Shown here: one piece after another, positions 22,324-34,303 of the stretch
Numbering within the stretch: position 1 is the stretch's first letter
How the letters are laid out: the number at the start of each line of letters is the position of its first letter
DNA from: Hansfordia pulvinata
Taxonomy: Eukaryota; Ascomycota; Sordariomycetes; Xylariales
Reading direction: 5' to 3'
DNA: 64,000 bases
NCBI GenBank assembly: GCA_006538405.1
Contig: BJKQ01000010.1
Location: 2,046,001 to 2,110,000, forward strand
The notes under the pieces: generated by a model
Told to the model about the DNA's origin: nothing
The model's database searches: none
The model's input: only the letters and a program-made list of their open reading frames with translations
Translations under genes and position numbers: made by a program

Positions 22324-24151
22324 TCACCGCCTCGCCGGCGCCGGGGGAGCAGTCAGCCTCTCGGCCGGGGTCAGGATGGGGTCCTGGTTGAGCTCGAGGT
22401 CGGGCTGGCGCCGGCGGTGCGTGCCCGGGGGGCACAGGTAGGCGGCCATGGGGTCGTGGACGGGGCTGACGAAGCGCGGGCCCCCGAAGCCCGAGTGGCA
22501 GGTCCGCATGGGGAACAGGGGGATCTCCGGGCCCGGCAGCACCTCGGGCTCCTTGAAGTTGGGGTCCTGGCCCGGCCACCCCTTCTTGGCCGTGTCCGTC
22601 CGGCGCTCCGGCCACGCCACCCCGGGGGACGACTGGTACCGGGGCACCGAGTAGATCGTGTACGGGTAGCTGACGGCCAGGAACGCCATGACGTACTCCT
22701 CGCGGCCCCAGTAGAACCCGTTGGCCTCCATCAGGTCCACCGTCATCATGTACTTGGTGGCGTCTGCGGCTGTCAGCGGTGTGGTCGTCTCGAGAGTACG
22801 AGTAGAGGCGCCCCGGAAGACTGTCGCAAAAAAAAAATAAAAATTACGAAGGAAAAAGAAGGGGGGCCGCGACAACTCACACTCCAGCATGCCCACCCTC
22901 GTGCCCAGCACCACGCCGGCCGGGAAGTACTTGCAGCGGTAGATGAGGCTGGGCGTCGACCAGCACTTATCCCCGTACGGCGTCTTGGCCACACGCTCCG
23001 CGTACTCGCCGACCACGACGCCACCGTCCCCCGGCAGGCCCACGCTCCGCCGCAGCTTGGCCGGCGACAGGAACGGGTCCATGAACATGCCCCACGGCCG
23101 CCCGGCCGCGTCGCTGGGCCCGTCGCGCAGGATCCCAAAGTCCTCGAACGCGAAGAGCTCCGTCCCGAATAAGCTGAGTAAAGAGGGGGAGAAGAGTTTG
23201 TGTCAGCTGTTTTGTAGAGCCGAGGCTACAGACCACGCGGGAGAAGGGGAGGGGGGGGGGGGGGGGGGCGGAGGGAGAGGGGGCCACTCACTTGCGCAGG
23301 ACGGCGTCGTACATTAGGAACGCCTTTACGTTGTACGCGGCGTTGAGGTGCGGGTGGTGGAACTCGGCGTTGTCCTTGGGCGCGACGAACTCGGCCGCCA
23401 GCCCCGGCAGCACGCGGCGGAAGTTGTCCCGCTGGAGCGCGTTGGTCGGGAAGTCCCAGATGGACCGCCACCGCTCGACGAGCACGAAAGTCGGGTCGCC
23501 CTCGCGGATCCGGCGGCGGCGGATCTCGTCCCCGACCGCCGGCGGCACGTACACGACCATCTGCTCGCCCGCCGCCGCCAGCAGCTCGAACCGGCCCATG
23601 TAGTCGTCCAGCGGCCGTCGCTCGAACCCGGGCTCCTCGCTCGGGTAGAAGAAGGTGATGACCGTGGGCCGCCGGCGGTCCCCGGCGGCCACCTCCGGCT
23701 CCGTCCGGTACTCGCCGGCGCCCACGCTGACGCCCGCCCCCGCCGCGGCCCCCGCCCCCGCCTGCTCGCCCTCCAGGAACGCCTTGTCCCACAGCGCCAC
23801 GTCCCGCCCGAACGGCTTGTCCGGCCGGCCCTCGTAGTCCCGGAGGTACTCGCGCGGGTGCCGCCCCGGCTTCTTGTCCCAGCTCAGCTGCCAGTCGTCC
23901 AGCGCCGTCGTCGCGGGGTGGTGCTTGTGGCACGTCGCCCGGAGCCGCGGGTTGAGCGCCTCCCGGGGGTCCAGCAGCGGGCTCGCCGCCGCCGTGCCGG
24001 CGCGGGCGAGCAGGAGGAGCGCGAGCAGCAGCAGGAAGAGCGGGAGCCCCAGCGCCGCCGCGGGGCCGCCGCCGCCGCCGCCCGGGCCTCGGAGCATGGT
24101 CGGCGGTGATGCTGGCGGTGGTCTCGTCCTTTCGCGCCGAGGTGGAGACAT
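22324..24151 (-). CDS. Type II membrane protein, HtrL/YibB-like
   Basis: A 530-aa protein. Exons are 24151-23292, 23173-22881 and 22763-22324; phases agree and the frame is intact. Basic N-terminus, then one strong signal anchor (LGLPLFLLLLALLLLARAG, about residues 33-51), so the bulk is probably lumenal in the secretory pathway. The globular part starts with RPTVITFFYPSEEPGF and continues with ERWRSIWDFPTNALQRDNF, LNAAYNVKAFLMYDAVLR and LFGTELFAFEDFGILRDGP. This order (start of a Rossmann-like strand, W-x-x-P block, K-x-x-L and an acidic stretch near a D) recalls HtrL/YibB-type putative glycosyltransferases; I hold that only moderately. The C-terminal 140 residues are Pro-rich with YWGREEYVMAFLAVSYPYTI-like core sequence. 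Intron 1 holds an 18-base sense C tract; intron 2 holds a TACGAGTA octamer. A second in-frame ATG (24097) could also start it. Confidence 0.75.
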
Positions 24152-26932
24152 CTTGGTATCAGGATCAAGCAGCTGGGGGCTTCATTCACGCATCAGCCGA
24201 AAAAGAAAACGGGAGGGGGCTGCGATCTGTTATGTATCTAGGTTGATAGAGAGGGCGGAACGGGGTTGATATCGCCCCTCTCCGTGTTACACCGCCCACC
24301 AAAAAAATAAAAAAGCATGTTGGCGAGACTTGGAAAGCCGTCTCCTGGTTCTATTTCCGGAAGCGAAGCCGCTCGTCTTCGTGGCCAAGATGATACCCTT
24401 CCCAGGGAAGCGGTCCCGGGCCGTCTGTCTGCGCACCGGCTCTGCCGAAAAGGAAAAAGAGCGCGGGCGCGACTGCGCCAGGCCCCCTCGCTATCGGACG
24501 TTGCGCCTGCGCGCGCGCCACCGACGAGACCCGAAGGGGGGCAAGCACTAGCTGTCCCGTGTCTGCTCTTGTCATCGCGGCCCCGAGCCCCCCTTTGCCC
24601 CTTTAGAAACCGGCCAGACGGGGGCGCGGCGAGGGAAGAGAGTGCCTCTCCTCCCTCTCTCTCTCTTTCTGGGCAACGGCACGATCGATGGGTGGGCGAC
24701 AGCGGCTAGGCGACTCCGTGCCGTGTCTTTTTCTCTCCCTTCGTTGGGTTGCCCGCCCGCGTGGGACCGACCGTCTCTCTTTACGCCACAGGGCTGATGA
24801 CTGACGGTGGCGAGGGGCCGGCGCCCCCCCCCCCCTCTCTCTCTCTCTCAAAGATGGAGTGGACCAGTAACGTTTTTCAAAGCATGGAGCTCTGGGGCTT
24901 CCTGCCCTTCCCGTGGGGACACGCGCGCGCGCGCGGTCTGGGCCGCACGCACGGCCGGATCGCCCGGGGCCATTCTTTCGAAATCCGTTGCTGGCGCTCG
25001 CCACCCGTGGCGAGAGAAGCGCCGCGGGCCAGGCAGGCAAGCAAGCAACACAGCCTCCAGACCGCGAGAGGCGGCTGGCTGTTCGCGCTTCGTCTGCGCG
25101 GCACGCAGGTGGGCTTGGTAGGACCCTGCTGCAGTCCCTCTCTCGCGTCGCGAGCGGTCCAGTGCCGTGTCGGGCGTCGTTTGTGCTTGACGGAGGATCG
25201 CCAGGCTGCGCAACGAGAAGAAGCCGTGAAGAAAGACCAGGTAGTAGGCATAGAGAGAAAGAGGAAGAGCATTCGTGTCCGCCAGGATCGCGGGTGGTGG
25301 GGCGCTTCGGAGGCAAACCCAGTCCGTTCTGACAGGCTGGCCCGATGGGGCATTACTGGCTCCTTCCGGGCATCGTGCTCGTTCCATCTTCAGCCTTATT
25401 AGGGGTTTCTGTGTCCTGTGGTGGCGATGCGACGTCGGGCGGGAGAGGACCCGGCGGTTCCGCGCAAGAGCTGGCAGGTGGCAACGGCGCGGGAGGGGCG
25501 GACGCCCTGTGGCGATTCCGAGCCCAGCCTGGGACTCACTCCTCGGTTGAGCTGGCTAGGTACTGCACAGATTGTCACAGCTTGCTGCCTACGAGGACCG
25601 GCTCCAGACTGGTCTGTTCGTCTCGGCGACGCCCCGCCCCGCGAGAGGGCCGCGGCGCGAGGCGGTGCATCCTCGCCTCTGCCTTTCCGGGACAACGTTG
25701 GCGTTCCGTTGCTTTGTGGCTGGCTACCCACCGCCTGTGGCTACCACTGCCACGCTCAGCAGGCCGAGGAATCCCACTGGGCGGCAGCGAAGACTGTCGC
25801 CGGACACCAACGCCGTAGAACTCTGCTGGGTGTCATTGGCATCGGCGTCTCCGACGTAGGGCAGACAAGACAACACGCGACGGGCGGCTCCGGGGCGAGG
25901 GACTGCGCACCATCGCTTAGCTCCCGGATCCTTTGGGAATGGAAACGCCGCCAACCGATAGGGGCGAACGTCCGGTGCGTCAGCTGGCAACGGATTGCAT
26001 CTGGTTCGATTTATTGCTCTTCACGCCTCGCGATCGAGTCGGCGCTTGGGGGGATCCTGCCACACGCGCAGCTGGTCAGAACCATCTCAACCATCTCGCT
26101 TCTACATGATCATTTCAAGTCCCTGCCCATATTTTCGACTGTGCAAAGCACCACAAACTAGCATTAGTACATCTTCTCATGATTCGCTACAAACATGGGA
26201 GCCGTGGCGTGGCCTCTGAGGGCAACCCCGTTGAGGGATGCCGTCCTCTCCTAATCGCAAAATGCACTGCATGCCACGCGCCACCATTTTCGCCTTTGCG
26301 CCTTGCCATGTCCAAAACACCTGTCTGGGCCAATCGGCCCCCGTAACCTGAACCGAAGCCCACAACCCGACCAAAAGAGCCCGTTATTCGTCAATGGCCC
26401 CGAGCCTGTAGTAAGAGCGGCCGCTTCGTCGCTGGTGGGCCGTCGCTGGTGGGCCGTCGCTGGTGGGCCGTCGCCGTCCCGGGTGAATCGCCGCTTGGCT
26501 CAGCTTGTTACTACAAGCATCGTTGAGCTTGCTGATTAAGCTTCCTGATTGACACCAGGGCGGCCCTTCCACAGTTGCATCAGCTGAGGCAATCAGAACC
26601 CTCAAAGCATCCCAAGCGGACTGCCACAATGGCGAGCGTCAGTGCAACCTGCTTGATGTTCGCCGCGTCGCGGGATTGAAGACGGCGCAATGGCTCGGCT
26701 AACCCCACAAGCCCCTGGCGTTATGATTCGATACCTCTTGAGGCAGGCCATCCGAGCGAGCAGGTGGCTCGCATGGTGCAGGAGGACGCATGCACACTGG
26801 AAGCCCCTTGTGACTCCTGAACTCCAGGCTGGACCAGTTGCGGCGGTAACACACTGCCGTCTCATAGAAAGACGGAGATTCTGGAAAAAAAAATGGTGAA
26901 AATCGATCAGACCGACCGAGTGAGCGGGGCAA
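24152..26932. other. Intergenic, 2.8 kb
   Basis: Several long open frames overlap on both strands (24603-25316, 24749-25402, 25418-26161) but none shows domains, introns or plausible composition. CT-rich at 24831-24849. The part near 24152 is the promoter of the HtrL-like gene. Confidence 0.6.
26427..26474. repeat. 14-bp tandem repeat, three units
   Basis: Three perfect head-to-tail copies of CGTCGCTGGTGGGC and a partial fourth, intergenic. Confidence 0.9.
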
Positions 26933-29023
26933 TCACCGCACCGTGTCGTCGGCCCAACCCATGGACTCTCTGCGAGGGTCGGAGACACGGGCGTACTCCA
27001 GCAGCAGGCGAAGCGTGTAGATCTGCATGTCCTCCTTGCGCAGGACCTTCTCGGCCCACGCCTTGCCGTCCATGGCAATCTTCTGCGCGGCGGCGTCGTG
27101 GCTCGAGGCCTTGCCGTCGACGCCCATGAAGTACTCCATGATGCCGTAAAAGTCGCCAAATCGGTTGTCCATGGGCACGAAATGCTTCCAGGCAAACAGG
27201 CGGCTGTCGTGCCATTCTCGGAACAGAGTGCTCTTGATGGGCAAGCTGGTGCTGCGCAGGAAACCGAGGTAGCGGCCGGAGAAGGAGTTGCCGTCAATGT
27301 CGGGCAGGTACTTGAAGCCAAACTGGTAAGCCAGAGGCTGCCCCGGGATGAGCTCGTAGTGTTCGTCAGTGTACGTGCAGTGCCCGTGCTCGGCTTGAGG
27401 GCCGGCCTCGTCGTCGCACATCAGGTCCGTAAAGCCGACGTCGGACCAGCCGGCAACCCATTCACCCAAATCGCCCCCTTTGCGCGCAGCGAGGTCGTAG
27501 GAGCCACTGGCACCGCTGCCCGAGGCAGGGGGAAGCTGGAAGTTGACGGGCTCTTCCGAGCCGCTCTCCGCACCCGACACCTTGGTTCCGTTGGCCATGG
27601 ACACGAAACGATGGCGCTGAAACCCCTTCCAGTTCGTCTCCTTGTTCCTGCCACCAGTGGCGACGCCGCGCCAGATCAGCCGGTTGATCTTCTGGTCCCA
27701 TGGGGCGCCGTGGTCGTCGCCGCCAGTGAATCTCTCCTCTTCGTTCCAGTACATGGGAGCGGGGAGCAGGATCTCGTTGTTGGTGGCCAGCTTGCTGCCG
27801 CCAAACATGGGCCAGAGATCCTTGGAGGCCGCGGTGGTCAAGGGCTTGATGAAGATGCCCTCCAGCCCCTGGAGATCGGGCTGGTGGCAGAAGTCGCTGG
27901 ACAGAGTCGAGTTGGCCGTGTAGCCCTGATACTGGTGAGGGGCGGCGTAGCTGGGCTCCAATACGGGGGTCTTGTCGAAGGTGTCCTGGAGAGGAGCTCG
28001 GCGAGCCATGGACGTTGGCGGGCAGCCTCGGCGGGCAATGGTCCAGTAAGGGGCTTTTCTTGGGGTCAGTACTCTTACAGGGCACATCACAAGGGGGGGG
28101 GGGGGGGGGCGGCGATTCTTACAGGTTCCCTCCCAGTTCTTGTCACGCGTGGCAGGCTTCTTGGGCATCTTGTCGGGGGCGGGCAGATGCTCAAACTCGG
28201 AAACGAGCTTGGAGGCCGGGACGATCTTGCGCGACTTCTTCTCCTTGTTCATGAAGCCGGCGATGTCCTCCCAGGGAACGACGAGGCGGGGCTCGTCCAT
28301 GGCGTTGAGGGCAAGGTCCATGTCGGGCAGCAGGTGCTCGATGGTCTTGATGTGGTTGAGCCAGATCTGGGTCCAGAACCAGTCGCTTCCGGCAGTGGCG
28401 TTGCCGTTGCGGATGTTGATGGTCATCTCGTAGTCCCAGGCCTCCTTGCGGATGCGGGCGGCGTCGACGCCCCAGAAGGGGTTGAGGTCGTGGTAGATCT
28501 GGTCGAAAAAGTCCTCGACAATGACGGCGTTGTGCTTGCGGGCAAACTCGTACCAAGCCTCGAAGCCCGGGGGAGGGTGGCGGCCACGGCGCTTGCGGTA
28601 GGCATCGGCGGCCTGGGCCAGGGTGGTGGCCTCGCGGCTGAGGGCGTCGTCAAAGGCCGACTGGGCGTTCTTGATAAGGTGGTCTATCGGGTGCTTTCCG
28701 GTGTTGGTGTCGGGGTACGTATGGGGGCGCGATTGCGCCGAGTCGCCGGCCAGAGCAGGGTCGAAGATGGGTTTCTCGTCGGCGTCGAGGAAGTCGGGCT
28801 TCTGGGAGCCGGGCATCTTCCGACCTGAGCTGTGGATGTCGGCGCCCTGGCCGGTGTTGACGGTGGCCTTGCCGAGGCCGCCATGGTTGATGATGTGGGC
28901 GGGAACGGTGCGGGAGCCGGAATTCAGGAAGTAGAAGAAGCCGACGAGCAGGACGGCGGGCGCGAGGTAGCGGACAAGGTGGGAGGGCCGCCGCGGGGGA
29001 ACGGCGCCGCGCATGAGCGGCAT
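26933..29023 (-). CDS. GT90 (CAP10-like) glycosyltransferase
   Basis: A 673-aa type II Golgi-type protein of family GT90, which includes Cryptococcus Cap10/Cxt1 and transfers sugars such as xylose in the secretory pathway; the substrate here is unknown. Exons are 29023-28123 and 28053-26933. After a basic tail one anchor helix (LAPAVLLVGFFYFLNSG), then a stem to about residue 130. The catalytic region begins with RHPPPGFEAWYEFARKHN and EDFFDQIYHDLNPFWGVD. Later blocks are SPYWTIARRGCPP (formed across the intron), DLWPMFGGSKLATNNEILLP, RLIWRGVATGGRN, KYLPDIDGNSFSGRYLGFLR, REWHDSRLFAWKHFVPMDNR and DFYGIMEYFMG. The 69-bp intron carries a 17-base sense C tract and has no in-frame stop, so retention would add 23 residues rich in Pro. 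Frame intact. Confidence 0.93.
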   Translation of the reverse strand: MPLMRGAVPPRRPSHLVRYLAPAVLLVGFFYFLNSGSRTVPAHIINHGGLGKATVNTGQGADIHSSGRKMPGSQKPDFLDADEKPIFDPALAGDSAQSRPHTYPDTNTGKHPIDHLIKNAQSAFDDALSREATTLAQAADAYRKRRGRHPPPGFEAWYEFARKHNAVIVEDFFDQIYHDLNPFWGVDAARIRKEAWDYEMTINIRNGNATAGSDWFWTQIWLNHIKTIEHLLPDMDLALNAMDEPRLVVPWEDIAGFMNKEKKSRKIVPASKLVSEFEHLPAPDKMPKKPATRDKNWEGTCKNRRPPPPPLVMCPVRVLTPRKAPYWTIARRGCPPTSMARRAPLQDTFDKTPVLEPSYAAPHQYQGYTANSTLSSDFCHQPDLQGLEGIFIKPLTTAASKDLWPMFGGSKLATNNEILLPAPMYWNEEERFTGGDDHGAPWDQKINRLIWRGVATGGRNKETNWKGFQRHRFVSMANGTKVSGAESGSEEPVNFQLPPASGSGASGSYDLAARKGGDLGEWVAGWSDVGFTDLMCDDEAGPQAEHGHCTYTDEHYELIPGQPLAYQFGFKYLPDIDGNSFSGRYLGFLRSTSLPIKSTLFREWHDSRLFAWKHFVPMDNRFGDFYGIMEYFMGVDGKASSHDAAAQKIAMDGKAWAEKVLRKEDMQIYTLRLLLEYARVSDPRRESMGWADDTVR

Positions 29024-32000
29024 CGGACGAGGTTGTGCCCGTGGAGGGCTAGAGAGCGAGAGAAAGGCCGCGCGGCGGTGGCGCTATTGTGCGCGGGCAC
29101 AGTGCAAGCGCGAAGGGTCTCCGCAGAGCCTGAATGGACTGAGACCAAGCTGGAGTGGGTGGCTGAAGCGAGGCGACAAATGCGACGGTCAGAGAGAAGG
29201 TCGCGATGCTCGGGAGACGGCCGGTGGGTGGCGATGGGACGGCAGCAATCGGTCGGCGCGAGTGGGGCGGCAAGAAGTCGGGCGCGGCGTGGGTGAGAGG
29301 CAATGGTGGCAAGTCGGCGACAGGAATGAGACTGGCGACGTGGCGGGGGAGAGGCAGGCGAGGTAGTACACCCGGAGGCGAGGAGGTAAAGAGCCAGGTT
29401 GCGGGTTGGATGGTTGGGACGACGTCGAGCCGAGTCGGACAGCTAACAAGTCAGGACATGACGGCTCGAGCAGGTGGGATGGATGGGATGAGACGGGATA
29501 AGTACCGTACGGTTGGACGAGTGGCTCGTCCTGGCAGGCGCGCCTGCCCGGGCACCTGGGGTACGAGTACGAATACACCATGGTCAGTCACCTCAGTTAC
29601 AGTGGCAGCTGGAGGCGCTGGAGGCGGCCGAGTACTTCGGGCCAGGTATCTCTGCTCTACATGTAGGCCGGCCCGGGCTGCTAATGGGCTGATCAGGGGG
29701 CTTGACAAGCTACATCCAGCGCGGGTGGTCCTCCAGCCTGGCCCGGGTCAGGGGAAACGGGGCCTCAGGGCCGACGCGACAGGCGTAAAGTGGGTGGCAG
29801 CTGGGCCAGGCACAGCGGCGGCGCTCAGTGGGGCGGTACCTGTGCCTGCGACAATTCAGTCCTCTAGGGGGCAACCGAGTGCGCAGGTCGGAATCCATGG
29901 CGTGACTGGCGGGACAGCATTGCAGATGCTGCCCTGGGATCATCCCATGGAGCGGGCTTATGGGTGCAGGTACGCCGATGCTGCTGAGTGGAAGAGTTCC
30001 ATGCTGGGAAGACGGACTCGCATCGTGCCGCGAATCCTCGACAGAATTGATGACTTGGCCTTGTGGAAGCACACCTACTCCATTGAGACAGACCAGTTCA
30101 GCCCGCATTTGCAGGCACCTATGGGGTACATGTACTGGTCTCTTGGTACTCGTGGGCGGCAGGCCTGTACGTCCCCCCTGTGGATCCCATGTCGTGACTG
30201 CATCTCCTCGCTGTCTGTTGATCTGTATACCAAACCTCCCCTCCCCTTGGATTCCGCCGCCACACTGGGTCCAGTACGGCAGGCAGGCAATACTCATCTC
30301 TCACCACCTGCGCAGGTGTCGCGGTGCATGTGGCAGCAAGGCGCGTACAGGATGCACCGCGCCCAGTGCCCGCCCACCTAGGTTGTCAATCGCCCAGGGG
30401 ACGTCCAGAGCTTGCACGTCTCGGTACCTTTACCTGGTACTGTCTCCGTCGAGGCTCTCGCAGGATGCTTCCAATCCCCGGCGTAAGCTGAGCTAACGTC
30501 GAGCCCGGCGCAGGTCCCCCCCGCAGCTGGGTCCAGAGTGCGAGTCGCAGTTCGGCACGGCGGGCTGCGCGAATGCTGGATGGATCGCCATCCCGGAGGA
30601 CTGACGTGTTCGCAGCTCGAATGGAATCAGTCCTGAAGCACTTCCATGCATCGTGATCAGCTCCCAGAGTCCCTTGCCGGCGGCGGCAGAGCAGAAGCTG
30701 CACCATGCTTCCCCAAGGACAAGGTTGGCCTACGAATATGCCGCGCACAGGCACCATACATGTACCTATGTACAGAAGGTAGGTGTAGAGCAAGACTGAC
30801 GACGCCGCGACTCATCTGGTCGCCACATTGCAGGGCCCGACGAGCCGACAGCGGCCCAGCAGGATTCCTTCATCCGGGAGATCTCCACTACGCGTACGGA
30901 GTACTCGCACTCGTAGACCCGTGAGATCTGTGCCCCTGACTCCCCGAGTCAGCCTCCAGCCCCGAGCCCTGCCGCATCCTTGGCCGACAGGCCCGTGTCA
31001 AGTCCGCCCTCCGGGCGAGGCCCAGCGCACGGGAGCCGGCTCGAGCTGCCCTCTTATTCATGTGGCCCATTTGTAGCTGTTGGAACGCCGGCCGAACGAG
31101 ATGCCCCTCGACCAGTCGGGCAGGTCGCGGGTCACGGTCCTTTCTCGACCTCAACCCTCCCCCTGCCCTGGTCTACGAATACTCGCACTCCCACGCGCCA
31201 CCCTGCAGCGGAGCCTGCCGTCCCAGCCCACCGAGCGGACAGCTAGCCGATCGATGAATCGAGCATGCATGCGCATGCACCTGTACGTCTGGTATGAATT
31301 CAGTCGTCTTGCACAGTTCAAATCGTATACATGTATGTACGAGTACCGGAGGTAGCCTGATGCCGCCCCCACACTCTCGCACAGTACTGGGTAACAACAC
31401 ACCCGCTGGTTTTCGTTACCGATACAGCCAGAGGTAAGTGACCGCCTCGGGCCAAATCGCCCGCATTGTGCGTCCGCCAAGGCTTGTCAGATAGCAACTA
31501 GAAGCTCGTCTGCGGCGTGAACAAGTACCCGTGCACATCAACCGTACACGCCCCCCTCCGAAGGGCCTGCCCCCGCGCGACTGTGGCAATGATAGCAGTC
31601 GCCCAAGTCTGCGCGCTGACGAGTACCCACCCCGCAGGCCCAAGTTGAACGCCCCGGCCGGAGATCCGTGTTGGCGACGGACCGCCCGACCACCCGGGCC
31701 TCCACGGGGCCGGGCTTCCCCCGTTCAGGAACAGGCCTAGCTGGGAAGGCTGCCGCCGCTTCTGGAGGCTACGGAGCACCACCCACCCCCGGGATCGTAG
31801 CTGGATCATGTGCTCTCCCCACAGGGCAGGCTGTTTCACCCAGAATGCGAAGTGGAGGGTTTCTCTCGGGTCGAGGTGCGTGGCAGATCTGCCCGCTCAC
31901 CGACCGCGGGTCCAGCTTGTGCACTGAGAAGGGCTGCGCGGGGCGAGCGATCCACTTCACCTCCCGTCAGGGCCGGTTTGCAGAGGCGCGCGAGGGGCAA

Positions 32001-32215
32001 TGGGGTCTCGTGCCCTCAGTGGTATGCCACGGCACCCGGGCGAGTCTATACGTTTCTATACTTTACAGATCTAGAGTGGCGTGGCGCCTCGCCGCTATGC
32101 AACCTTGCAGCCGTGTGTCAATGCTGACAGATGCCAGACCGAGATGCTGCAGGCCAGGCACACACATACAATACACGGGAACAAGCGTCTGCCCGTGACG
32201 ACGCAGTGTCCCCGA
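29024..32215. other. Intergenic, 3.2 kb
   Basis: Left end is the GT90 promoter. No gene supported in the rest, although one unbroken plus-strand frame runs 29206-30381; it has no domain or coding-like composition. Octamers at 29562 and 31338. Confidence 0.6.
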
Positions 32216-34303
32216 TCAGTCATCCTCTATCAGACCCTCGTCCATGGTGCGCGAGATGAGCTCTGCGATCGTCGGCTTGAAGGGCCAGTCCATCCAGATC
32301 CGCAGCAGCTCCTCCCACTGCGCCGCGTTGAGTATGCGCGGCGTGTAGTTTGCGTCTGGCGGCATGAAATGCGGGATGCCCGGCCTCTCGCGCGTGCGCA
32401 GGCTGGTCCATCGCGGCATGATGTACTCGGCCGCCCCCGGCTGCAGCGAGTCGAGCACCTTGTCCACCGGCTGCGTGCTGCTGATCATCATCGCGCCCGT
32501 CAGCAGATCCAGGTAGTCGGCAGAGCGGCTCGTGCCCTTGCCCGTCTCCGTGAGCAGCCGGTCGACCTGCTTGGGCTGTATGTCCATCAGGTTGCAGTCC
32601 AGGCTGGGGAAGAACTCGTCGCGGTACGCGTTGAGGGGCGCGTAGGCGCGGCGGTCCCAGTGCAGGGCCCGCGGGTGCTGGCGGTACATGTGCAGGTTGT
32701 CGCGCCAGATGCGCCATTCGAGCCAGAACAGCCGGTTGTAGCTGAAGAAGTTGGTGTTCCAGTCGGCGGCCATGGCCTCGAGCTCCGCCTCTGTCTTCTC
32801 CCCGGCGTGGTACTTCTTGACCATGTTTTCGTAGGCTTCGTGGAACTCAAAGGTCTTGTGCGCTCGGTGGGTGAACGCGACGGCCCGATAGTGCAGGCGC
32901 CGCAGGCGCTCGTCGTCTTCCGACCCCTTCTCGATCCGACCGGCTTGCTGCAGCCGCCTCATCTTGGACAGCTCGGCGTAGAAGTCGCGCGCGTAGAAGG
33001 GCGGCTCGTAGCCCGGTGACCGCACGCGTTTGTGGCGGCGATCGTCCATGAAACGCTCCATCATCTCCATCCGACGATGGTGCGGCAGGGAGAGGTAGGG
33101 AGCGGCCACGCTGCGCGACTTGCCCCGGCGCAGGTCGAGTGCCCCCAGAGCCGAGCTGTAATCGATGGCGTAGTCGCGCGCGTACCAGGTGCCTTCTGTC
33201 TCGCAGCTCGCCACGTCGCGAATCCAATCGCAATACAGCTCGCCATCCAGGGCCAGGCGCCTTCGCTTCTGGATGTTCTGCGGCAGGAGGCTGGCGCGGT
33301 CATCGCTGCGCGTCCAGACCAGCATGCGCACTTGGCCGTACTTGTGGAACAGCGACTGCGTGCGACTCGCCTGCACGAACTGGTGCAGCAGCAGCAGAGC
33401 CACCGAGCTGAACTTGAGAAACGTCTTCTTCGGGTGGAAGGCGATGTTCGCCGTGACAAGCAGGGTATCGTTGCGCTTCTGCTCGGATGGGTCGGCAAGC
33501 TCGGTCTGGTGGGGCAGGTATTCAGGAGTGAGGATGGACTCGAGTTCCTTCCACACAATGCCACTCTTGGGCACGAGACGCACGCCGGGTCTCTTCAACA
33601 GCGGCTCGAGGAAGGGCTGGTAGGCCTCGGCGTCAGGCTCGAGGAGGATATGGGACCGCGGCTTTAGGGCGTCGTGGAGCTTCTCGCTCCAGACTCCTAT
33701 CCCGGGTGAGATGTCGATAAGGTCGCAGCCGCGGTGCCGCTCGAGGGTGCCGCCGATATAGCCCAGAACATCGTCTGCAAGGAGATCGTTGTCAGCATCC
33801 TGTCTTGGTGTGCGTCAAGTTTGCAACGTACCGCACAGCTCTTCACTTATGATGTTGATGCGCGTCTTGTCCGCCTTGCCGGGAGGGGTTGTTCTGGGAG
33901 AGCGCCGGCGCTTGGGTTCTGCCTCGGTCGTTTCGTCGGCCTTGCTCGTCGTCGGATACGCCTCCTGGATGATCGCCTCGTCGCGGTTGGGGACTTCGAT
34001 GCGCGACCTGGCCGAGGGCAAAGCCTTGAGGCTCTCCACTATGGACTCCTGCTTGGCGCGGGACCCGGGGCTGACGGGCCGGATTTTGGGGAGCGGCTTT
34101 TCCAACTCGGCGGCGATCTCCCAGAGGTTGTGCGTGATGTCTTGGAGCTCGTGGTTCATGCGCTCAATCTGGCCGCGCAGAGTCCGCGGGGTCCCTGCTT
34201 TCCAGCGGCGCCGCGCAGGCGTGGCAGATAGGCATCGTCGGCAGCGCGGCGCGGCTGGCGGCGACAGGCGCGAAGACCGCGGGAGGTGGCGGGTCGAGAA
34301 CAT
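32216..34303 (-). CDS. Mitochondrial transcription factor Mtf1-like (TFB family)
   Basis: Predicted mitochondrial matrix protein related to the KsgA/TFB rRNA-dimethyladenosine transferase fold, used in fungi as the specificity factor of the mitochondrial RNA polymerase. 676 aa, longer than yeast Mtf1. Exons 34303-33832 and 33774-32216; the 57-bp intron has a GTACGT donor. The N-terminus is an Arg/Ser/Pro-rich presequence (MFSTRHLPRSSRLSPPAAPR). The SAM-binding motif region is CDLIDISPGIGVWSEKLHDA followed by LLEPDAEAYQPFLEPLL, and then LLVTANIAFHP, which takes the place of the NLPY-type motif of active methylases. The C-terminal helical half (FSYNRLFWLEWRIWRDNLHM etc.) is typical of filamentous fungi. 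The Met at 34303 was chosen because it is the first ATG. Frame intact. Confidence 0.85.

Noticed and set aside
24603..26161. Several 200-250 codon frames on both strands
   Set aside because: Arg/Gly/Ser-rich without domains; overlapping on both strands.
27098..28828. A 576-codon open frame on the plus strand
   Set aside because: It is antisense to the GT90 gene, has Val/Gly/Leu-rich shadow composition and no domain.
29206..30381. A 391-codon plus-strand open frame in intergenic DNA
   Set aside because: No ATG context, domain or coding-like codon use; long frames arise by chance in GC-rich DNA with few stop codons.
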